Assembly: GCA_000434335.1 (NCBI GenBank)
Contig: FR878201.1
Location: forward strand, 1-5,094
Length of the DNA: 5,094 bases
DNA from: Clostridium sp. CAG:492
GTDB lineage: Bacteria; Bacillota; Clostridia; TANB77; CAG-508
Reading direction: 5' to 3'
The notes under the pieces were generated by a model. It saw only the letters and a list, made by a program, of their open reading frames with translations. It did not search any database and was not told the DNA's origin. How positions within the stretch are numbered: the stretch's first letter is position 1; every line of letters starts with the position of its first letter. Shown here piece by piece: positions 1 through 5,094 of the stretch. The position numbers were made by a program, and so were the translations under genes.

Positions 1-63
1 ATATTTTAATAAAAAAAGATATAGTAAGAAAATAAAAACATAAACAAAAAACTTAATTTTTCG

Positions 64-92
64 TATACAAAAACAAAAATTAGTTATATAAT
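64..92 (+). promoter_or_regulatory. Predicted sigma-A-type promoter upstream of murE
   Basis: A perfect -10 hexamer TATAAT lies at 87–92. Exactly 17 nt upstream is TATACA (64–69), which matches four of six bases of the -35 consensus TTGACA. Transcription would begin near position 99, giving a short leader of about 20 nt that carries the murE ribosome binding site. No extended -10 TG is present. The region is very A+T-rich, so chance matches are likely, but the combined hexamers, ideal spacing and place directly before the first gene make this credible. It would let murE and the downstream genes be transcribed without any upstream cell-wall gene. Not experimentally supported. Confidence 0.55.
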
Positions 93-121
93 ATAGGCAA
101 ATTATAAATAGGAGGCTAAGT

Positions 122-1630
122 ATGGAATTAAAAAAGATTTTAGTTGGAATTGAAGGTATAAAAGCCAAAGGTTCTTTAGATATAAAAATATCAAATTTAG
201 ATAGTGACTCAAGAAAAATAAAAGAAAATGGACTTTTTGTTGCTATAAAAGGTTTTGATGTAGATGGAAATGATTATATAAAATCAGCTATTGAAAATGG
301 TGCAGTTGCTGTTATGACAACACCTGATGTTGATAAAAAATTATTAAGAGAAATTGCAGATAAAGTAACAATAATTGTTGTACCAGATACAAGATTAGGT
401 TTAGCCTTAGCATCTTGCAATTTTTATGGAAATCCATCTAAAAAGTTTAAACTAGTTGGAATAACAGGTACAAAGGGAAAAACTACAACTTCATTTATGA
501 CAAAAGCAATTCTTGAAAAACAAGGTTACAAAGTTGGTTTAATAGGTACTATTGCCACTTATATTGGAGATAAAAAATTAGAAGATAGTGATAGAACTAC
601 TCCAGAAAGCAATAAATTACAAAAAATATTTTACAAGATGGCAAAAGAAGAATGTGATGTTGTTGTAATGGAAGTTTCTTCACAAAGTTTAAAATTAAAT
701 AGAGTTGCAGGATGTGATTTTGACATAGGTGTATTCACAAACTTTTCAGAAGACCATATAAGTCCAAAAGAGCATCCAGATATGCAAGATTACTTTAATT
801 CAAAACTAAAATTATTAAAAATGTGTAAAGTTGGATTCACAAATGCAGATGATTTAATGGTTGCAAAAGTTCCAAAATTATTACCAGAATGTAATATAAC
901 AACATATGGAATTGATAATTATTGTAATTTGTTAGCAAAAGATATTACTATAACAAATTCTTATGTAGATTTTAAAGTAAAATTAGAAACAAGAAATGAA
1001 AGAGTAAAAGTATGCATACCTGGAAGATTCAGTGTTTATAATGCATTAGCTGCAATTAGTATTGCAAAAGAGCTAAATTGTAGTGCAGAAAATATTAAAG
1101 ATGCTTTATTAGAAGTAAGAGTTCCAGGAAGAAGTGAGCTTGTAAACAATTCAAGAGATTTAACAATAATGATTGATTATGCTCATTCTCCAGAAAGCTT
1201 AGAAAATATATTAAGTGCTGTAAAATCTTATACAAGAGGAAGAGTTATAAGTGTATTTGGTTGTGGTGGAGATAGAGATTCTGGAAAAAGACCTATTATG
1301 GGTGAAATATCTGGAAGAATTGCTGATTATACAATAATAACATCAGATAATCCACGTACAGAAGATCCTCAAAAAATTGTTGATCAAATAGAAGAGGGAA
1401 TTAAGAAAACAAAAGCAAATTATGAAGTAATTGTTGATAGAACACAAGCTATAGAAGCAGCAATAAAAATGGCAAATAAAAAAGATATAATAGTTTTAGC
1501 TGGAAAGGGTCACGAGCCATATCAAGAAATAAATGGTGTAAAACATCCTTTTGATGAAAGAATTATTGTAAATGAAATAATTGAAAAATTAGATTCAAAA
1601 CAAAGTGATAAAAAGAAATCAAAAAAATAA
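122..1630 (+). CDS. murE: MurE, UDP-MurNAc-L-Ala-D-Glu:meso-diaminopimelate ligase
   Basis: Cytosolic ATP-dependent Mur ligase that adds the third stem-peptide residue to UDP-MurNAc-L-Ala-D-Glu. The 502-residue product is close to the usual family length of about 490–500. The N-terminal UDP-substrate domain spans roughly residues 1–108 and includes the SDSRKIKENGLFVAIKG segment. The central ATPase domain has the P-loop GTKGKTTT (116–123), TTPE (159–162), MEVSSQSL (183–190) and FTNFSEDH (205–212). K228 in YFNSK matches the family's carbamylated lysine. The C-terminal domain carries IDYAHSPESL (351–360), DNPR (409–412) and GKGHEPYQ (461–468). DNPR is the signature of meso-diaminopimelate-adding MurE; lysine-adding enzymes differ there. 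The protein ends in a lysine-rich tail, KQSDKKKSKK. The start is well fixed by AGGAGG at 110–115 with a 6-nt spacer. It stops with tandem TAA-TAG. It is the first gene of the block, directly behind a predicted promoter. Confidence 0.97.
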   Translation: MELKKILVGIEGIKAKGSLDIKISNLDSDSRKIKENGLFVAIKGFDVDGNDYIKSAIENGAVAVMTTPDVDKKLLREIADKVTIIVVPDTRLGLALASCNFYGNPSKKFKLVGITGTKGKTTTSFMTKAILEKQGYKVGLIGTIATYIGDKKLEDSDRTTPESNKLQKIFYKMAKEECDVVVMEVSSQSLKLNRVAGCDFDIGVFTNFSEDHISPKEHPDMQDYFNSKLKLLKMCKVGFTNADDLMVAKVPKLLPECNITTYGIDNYCNLLAKDITITNSYVDFKVKLETRNERVKVCIPGRFSVYNALAAISIAKELNCSAENIKDALLEVRVPGRSELVNNSRDLTIMIDYAHSPESLENILSAVKSYTRGRVISVFGCGGDRDSGKRPIMGEISGRIADYTIITSDNPRTEDPQKIVDQIEEGIKKTKANYEVIVDRTQAIEAAIKMANKKDIIVLAGKGHEPYQEINGVKHPFDERIIVNEIIEKLDSKQSDKKKSKK

Positions 1631-1720
1631 TAGAAGGTTTTAATAAAAATTGGAGATATAGTGTATAGCAAATATGCATCATATCCCCAATTTAACTTGC
1701 AACTTAAGAAAAAACTTCTA
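1631..1720. repeat. 90-bp nested inverted repeat / long hairpin between murE and mraY
   Basis: The inner arms, 1647–1667 and 1673–1693, pair over 21 positions around a 5-nt GCAAA loop: 17 Watson–Crick pairs, two G·U pairs and two A·C mismatches. An outer stem pairs TAGAAG (1631–1636) with CTTCTA (1715–1720), then, after one mismatch, TTTT (1638–1641) with AAAA (1710–1713). The element starts immediately after the murE stop codon. No T-run follows the stem on the + strand, so it does not look like an intrinsic terminator. TA at both outer ends would fit a small non-autonomous element with a TA target duplication. Alternatively it may be an RNA structure affecting mRNA stability or expression of the downstream genes. 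The pairing is seen directly; the origin and role are inference. No supported ORF lies in this gap. Confidence 0.65.
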
Positions 1721-1747
1721 AAAAATTAAAGCAAGAAGATAAGAAGA

Positions 1748-1752
1748 AAGGA
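1748..1752 (+). promoter_or_regulatory. Ribosome binding site that decides the mraY start
   Basis: AAGGA at 1748–1752 directly abuts the ATG at 1753, leaving no spacer, so it cannot serve that codon well. It lies 9 nt before the in-frame ATG at 1762, a normal spacing for this anti-Shine–Dalgarno register. This favours the second ATG and a protein starting MNFQLKV. A weaker AAGAAG at 1741–1746 would be the only candidate site for the ATG at 1753. Confidence 0.6.
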
Positions 1753-1761
1753 ATGAATGAA

Positions 1762-2739
1762 ATGAATTTTCAACTGAAAGTATTATTACTATCATTTGTT
1801 GTTAGTGTAATATTAGGAGCAATTATTATACCAATATTAAGAAAATTAAAAGTAGGTCAAATTGAAAGAACAGATGGGCCACAATCGCATTTACAAAAAC
1901 AAGGAACTCCAACAATGGGAGGAATTATAATGGCATTAACAATGCTATTAATTTTTGGATTTTTATATTGGGAATATATGAAAACAGAACCAGATGTTGC
2001 AACAAGAATGATACCACTAGTGTTTGTAACATTAGGATTTGGATTAGTTGGTTTTGTTGATGACTTTAAAAAATTAGTTTTAAAAAATACAGAAGGTTTA
2101 AAACCAGCATATAAAATGATTGGTTTGTTGATAATAGCAGTAGCTTATACTTTATATTTAGTAAAATATTTAAATATAGGAACAGAAACTTATATACCAA
2201 TTTTAAAAGAATATATAACATTACCAATTTGGTTATACATTCCATTTGCAATATTTGTTTTATTAGGTACAACAAATGCAGTTAACTTAACAGACGGAAT
2301 TGATGGATTATCAACAAGTGTAACAACAATAATTTTAACTTGCTTAGTATCAATTAGTATTATATTAGGAATAAAAGAGGTTACATTAGCAGGTACTATT
2401 TTAATTGGTGCTTGTTTAGGATTTTTAATATTTAATCTTCATCCTGCTAAAGTATTTATGGGAGATACAGGGTCTTTAGCATTAGGTGGAGCTATTGCAG
2501 GTATAGCCTTATACTTAAAAATGCCATTATTATTGATAATAATAGCTTTAGTTCCAATAATTGAAACTGTTTCTGTAATGATGCAAGTAGCATATTATAA
2601 AAAAACAGGAAAAAGAATATTTAAAATGGCTCCAATACATCATCATTTCGAATTATGTGGATGGAAAGAAGGAAAAGTTGTTTCAGTATTTAGCATAATT
2701 ACATTAATTTTGTGTATTATTGGAATAAGTGTTATATAA
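1762..2739 (+). CDS. mraY: MraY, phospho-MurNAc-pentapeptide translocase (lipid I synthase)
   Basis: Integral membrane enzyme that transfers phospho-MurNAc-pentapeptide from UDP onto undecaprenyl phosphate, forming lipid I on the cytoplasmic face. From the ATG at 1762 it is 325 residues, matching the usual 320–360. Residue numbers here use that start. Diagnostic motifs are SHLQKQGTPTMGG (42–54), the aspartate pair in GFVDDFKK (D100, D101) linked to Mg2+/catalysis, NAVNLTDGIDGLS (172–184), FMGDTGSL (232–239, with catalytic-region D235) and the histidine triad in PIHHHFE (H293–H295). About ten hydrophobic segments are spread along the protein, as expected for the polyprenyl-phosphate aminosugar transferase family. 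An in-frame ATG at 1753 would add three residues (MNE), but the AAGGA site sits directly against it. In the block it takes the product of the Mur ligases and supplies MurG. murF, a common left neighbour, is absent. Confidence 0.96.
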   Translation: MNFQLKVLLLSFVVSVILGAIIIPILRKLKVGQIERTDGPQSHLQKQGTPTMGGIIMALTMLLIFGFLYWEYMKTEPDVATRMIPLVFVTLGFGLVGFVDDFKKLVLKNTEGLKPAYKMIGLLIIAVAYTLYLVKYLNIGTETYIPILKEYITLPIWLYIPFAIFVLLGTTNAVNLTDGIDGLSTSVTTIILTCLVSISIILGIKEVTLAGTILIGACLGFLIFNLHPAKVFMGDTGSLALGGAIAGIALYLKMPLLLIIIALVPIIETVSVMMQVAYYKKTGKRIFKMAPIHHHFELCGWKEGKVVSVFSIITLILCIIGISVI

Positions 2740-2763
2740 AATTTTTTAATAAGGAGATTACAA

Positions 2764-3912
2764 ATGCAAAAGAAAACGAAAAAAATTTCAAAATTTGCTA
2801 ATAATCAATTTGATTTTATATTATGTATTACAGTTATTTTATTATTATGTTTAGGTATTATAATGGTGCTTTCAGCAAGTGCTCCATCAGCACTTTCTAT
2901 AACTGGAAATAGTTATACATACGTGAAAAAACAATTAATTTTTGCTATTGCAGGAATTTTTGTAATGTTTTTTTTATCTAAGGTTGATTATAGATTTTAT
3001 AAAAAGTATTATTGGTACATATATTTTGCCTCTTGGCTAGTTCTACTATTAGTTGTAATTCCAGGTTTGGGATATTCTGTAAAAGGTGCAACAAGATGGA
3101 TAAAAATAGGTGGATTGCAATTTCAACCATCAGAGCTTACCAAAATAGGTATGATTATATTTTATGCAGGATATTTAACTGACCATAAAGATGTGTTATA
3201 CGATTTTAAAAAGGGATTTATAAAACCATTATTATTTTTAGTACCACCTATAGGAATTCTATTTTTTGTGCAAAACCATCTTAGTGTTTCTTTAGTAATA
3301 TGCATAGTGGTTATTACAATAATGTTTATGGCAGGATGCAGATTAAAACATTTTGCTGTTGTTGGAGTAGTTGCAATATCGATTTTAATTGGAGTATTTG
3401 GACTATTACAAGTTTCTGGGTCTAATAGCTTTAGATTAGACAGAATTTCAACTTATTTTGACCCTTGGGCAGATGCTCAAGGTACAGGATATCAAACCGT
3501 ACAAAGCTTGTATGCAATTGGGTCTGGAGGTATGTTTGGATTAGGACTAGGAAATAGTAAACAAAAGTACTTATATATACCAGAGCCACATAATGATTTC
3601 ATATTTTCTATATTAGCTGAAGAGCTAGGATTTGTTGGATGTATAATTGTTGTTGCACTGTTTATGATTTTCATATGGAGAGGAATTTTAATTGCAATGA
3701 GAACAACCGATATGTTTGGTTCACTAATTGCAGTTGGAATAACAACGCAAATTGCAGTTCAGGCAATAATTAATATTTCTGTTGTTACAGCAACAGTGCC
3801 AACAACAGGTATGTCACTTCCATTTTTCAGTTATGGTGGAACTGCATTATTGTTATTGCTTGCAAATGTAGGAATTTTATTAAATATATCAAGGTCAAAT
3901 TCAAAAGTTTAA
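2764..3912 (+). CDS. ftsW: FtsW/SpoVE, SEDS-family peptidoglycan glycosyltransferase
   Basis: Polytopic SEDS protein that polymerises lipid II into glycan strands outside the membrane, normally with a class B penicillin-binding protein at the septum. The product is 382 residues with a short basic cytosolic N-terminus (1–16) and about ten membrane segments. Family motifs are KGATRWIKIGGLQFQPSEL (107–125), the extracellular-loop stretch from about 225 to 270 including FDPWADAQGTGYQ and GSGGMFGLGLGNSKQKYLY, PEPHNDFIFSILAEELGF (273–290) and GMSLPFFSYGG (349–359). D278 in HNDF corresponds to the conserved essential aspartate of FtsW/RodA. Context and PEPHNDF favour FtsW/SpoVE over RodA. FtsW (vegetative) and SpoVE (sporulation) cannot be separated from this window. 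The segment usually read as QPxLG or QPHLS is QNHLS (170–174). AAGGAG at 2751–2756 with a 7-nt spacer fixes the start; the gap to mraY is 24 nt. No penicillin-binding partner is visible here. Confidence 0.95.
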   Translation: MQKKTKKISKFANNQFDFILCITVILLLCLGIIMVLSASAPSALSITGNSYTYVKKQLIFAIAGIFVMFFLSKVDYRFYKKYYWYIYFASWLVLLLVVIPGLGYSVKGATRWIKIGGLQFQPSELTKIGMIIFYAGYLTDHKDVLYDFKKGFIKPLLFLVPPIGILFFVQNHLSVSLVICIVVITIMFMAGCRLKHFAVVGVVAISILIGVFGLLQVSGSNSFRLDRISTYFDPWADAQGTGYQTVQSLYAIGSGGMFGLGLGNSKQKYLYIPEPHNDFIFSILAEELGFVGCIIVVALFMIFIWRGILIAMRTTDMFGSLIAVGITTQIAVQAIINISVVTATVPTTGMSLPFFSYGGTALLLLLANVGILLNISRSNSKV

Positions 3913-3937
3913 GAAGTAGAAAAGAGGGATTAAATTT

Positions 3938-5077
3938 ATGAAAGTTATTATTTCAGCAGCTGGTACAGGAGGTCATATTAATCCAGGAATAGCAATTGCA
4001 AATAAAATAAAAGAAAAAGAGCCTAATTCAGAAATTGTTTTTTTTGGAACAACTAGAGGATTAGAAAATGATTTAGTACCAAGAGCCGGATATAAATTAA
4101 AAACAATTGAAGCATATGGAATTCAACCTAAAATTACACTAAAAAATATTAAGCAAATTATTACAACTATGAAAAGCACAAAAATAGTAAAAAAATTTAT
4201 TGATGAATTTAAACCAGATATTGTAATAGGTACTGGAGGATATATTTGTGGGCCAGTATTTGCAGCAGCAAATGCAAAAAAAATTCCAACAGTGTTACAC
4301 GAAAGTAATGCTTACCCTGGAAGAGCTGTAAGAATGTTTGCCAAAAAAGCAGATAGAATTTTTGTTGGATTTGAAGAAGCAAAAAATAAATTACCAGATT
4401 CAAGTAAAGTTATTTTTACAGGGACACCAACAAAAATAAAAAAACTAGATATATCAAGTGAAAATAAGAAAAAAATGTTAGTAGATTTAGGGTTAAATGA
4501 TATTTTACCAACAATTTTAATTTTTGGTGGAAGTCAAGGAGCACAACGTATTAATGAAACAATTACAGATTTAATAATAAATAAGTATAATAAAAATTAT
4601 CAATTAATATGGGCAACTGGACCAAAACAATTTGATATTGTAAAAGCAAAACTAAAAGAAAATAATTTAGATATTGAAAATATAGAAAATGCTAAAATTT
4701 TACCATATATTTATAATATGGAAGAGCTAATAAATATATGTGATTTAGTTGTATGTAGAAGTGGGGCAATGACAATAACTGAAATTGCTATAGTGCAAAA
4801 ACCTGCAATATTTATTCCATTACCAAGTGTAGGCGCAAACAGACAAGAAGATAATGCACGAGTAATGGAAAAATTAGGTGCTGCTAAGGTTATATTAAAT
4901 TCAGAAATTAATAAAGAAAAATTAAATTCATATATAAATGAAATGATAAAAGACAGAGCACAGTTAAGTCAAATGGGAAAATTAGCAGGTAAACAAGCAA
5001 CACAAAATGTAGAAGAAAAAATATATGAGGAAATTAAAAAAATAATTTCAAAGTCTGAAAATGGCGTAAAAAGTTAA
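3938..5077 (+). CDS. murG: MurG, UDP-GlcNAc:lipid I N-acetylglucosaminyltransferase
   Basis: Membrane-associated cytosolic GT-B glycosyltransferase (family GT28) that adds GlcNAc from UDP-GlcNAc to lipid I, giving lipid II. The 379-residue length is slightly above the usual 350–370. The N-terminal acceptor domain has the glycine-rich loop GTGGHINPG (9–17, with H13), the second loop GTGGYICGP (98–106) and HESNAYPG (121–128). The C-terminal UDP-GlcNAc domain has GGSQGAQRINE (197–207), SGAMTITEIA (275–284, where E282 matches the ribose-contacting glutamate) and PLPSVGANRQEDNAR (294–308, with Q303 and N306). HESN in place of the proteobacterial HEQN is common in Firmicutes. The ribosome binding site is GAGGG at 3924–3928, with a 9-nt spacer. 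It lies 25 nt after ftsW, so co-transcription is likely. The gene is complete, ending in TAA, with no terminator in the 17 nt that remain. Confidence 0.96.
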   Translation: MKVIISAAGTGGHINPGIAIANKIKEKEPNSEIVFFGTTRGLENDLVPRAGYKLKTIEAYGIQPKITLKNIKQIITTMKSTKIVKKFIDEFKPDIVIGTGGYICGPVFAAANAKKIPTVLHESNAYPGRAVRMFAKKADRIFVGFEEAKNKLPDSSKVIFTGTPTKIKKLDISSENKKKMLVDLGLNDILPTILIFGGSQGAQRINETITDLIINKYNKNYQLIWATGPKQFDIVKAKLKENNLDIENIENAKILPYIYNMEELINICDLVVCRSGAMTITEIAIVQKPAIFIPLPSVGANRQEDNARVMEKLGAAKVILNSEINKEKLNSYINEMIKDRAQLSQMGKLAGKQATQNVEEKIYEEIKKIISKSENGVKS

Positions 5078-5094
5078 AATTAATATAATAAAAA

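Noticed and set aside
54..82. Inverted repeat TAATTTTT / AAAAATTA around the -35 region
   Set aside because: It is an all-A/T 8-bp stem with a 13-nt loop in an A-rich stretch. This is well within chance and too weak to call an operator or terminator.
1647..1700. Inner hairpin as a Rho-independent terminator after murE
   Set aside because: The stem is long but not GC-rich, and it is followed by AACTTGC rather than a T-run. The reverse strand also lacks a clean T-run next to the stem. The following genes look co-transcribed.
1674..1721. Fifteen-codon ORF (ATG to TAA) across the right arm of the palindrome
   Set aside because: The nearest GGAG is about 18 nt upstream, too far to act as a ribosome binding site. 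The peptide is just the translated hairpin arm with no recognisable feature.
2066..2275. Minus-strand 69-codon ORF inside mraY
   Set aside because: It is the antisense shadow of a strongly conserved membrane-protein gene, its composition is dominated by Leu, Ile and Tyr, and no family resemblance is visible.
3492..3674. Minus-strand 60-codon ORF inside ftsW
   Set aside because: It is antisense to the most conserved part of the SEDS protein (GSGGMFGLGLG to PEPHNDF), with no independent coding evidence.
4209..4403. Minus-strand 64-codon ORF inside murG
   Set aside because: It is a low-complexity Leu/Phe/Gln shadow of murG with no sign of a real product.
5084..5089. TATAAT after murG as a promoter for a downstream gene
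   Set aside because: No -35-like hexamer lies about 17 nt upstream (the bases there are ATGGCG), and TATAAT is expected by chance in such A+T-rich DNA. The window ends five bases later.
1..5094. A novel defence, mobile or biosynthetic system
   Set aside because: All four genes are clear, intact core peptidoglycan enzymes with canonical motifs. There is no CRISPR array, tRNA, transposase, toxin–antitoxin pair or unknown ORF in the window.

Overview
The window is a compact block of peptidoglycan-precursor and division genes, all on the + strand, in the order murE – mraY – ftsW/spoVE – murG. It is a segment of a bacterial dcw (division and cell wall) cluster. Very A+T-rich DNA (G+C about 30% by eye), AGA-dominated arginine codons, TAA stops, strong purine-rich ribosome binding sites and clostridia-like protein sequences point to a low-GC Firmicute, most likely an anaerobic Clostridia lineage. 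The MurE substrate motif DNPR predicts meso-diaminopimelate peptidoglycan, which fits Clostridia or Bacilli rather than L-lysine-type cocci. Species cannot be named from this window.

Layout: positions 1–121 are non-coding and A-rich, with a good sigma-A-type promoter (TATACA, 17 nt, TATAAT) and an AGGAGG ribosome binding site just before murE. murE (122–1630) is followed by the longest gap in the window (122–131 nt, depending on the mraY start). That gap is almost filled by a 90-bp nested inverted repeat (1631–1720). Then come mraY (best start 1762), ftsW/spoVE and murG, with gaps of only 24 and 25 nt. The last 17 nt hold no recognisable terminator, so the transcript may continue beyond the window.

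The genes form one pathway. MurE adds the third stem-peptide residue to UDP-MurNAc-dipeptide in the cytosol. MraY moves phospho-MurNAc-pentapeptide onto undecaprenyl phosphate to make lipid I. MurG adds GlcNAc to make lipid II. The SEDS protein FtsW/SpoVE polymerises lipid II into glycan outside the membrane. Two ligases often found among these genes, murF (between murE and mraY) and murD (between mraY and ftsW), are missing here and must lie elsewhere if the pathway is complete.

I see no undescribed multi-gene system. The coding content is ordinary core metabolism. The one structure the genes do not explain is the 90-bp palindromic element between murE and mraY. It has TA dinucleotides at both outer ends and looks like either a small MITE-type insertion or an intra-operon RNA structure.
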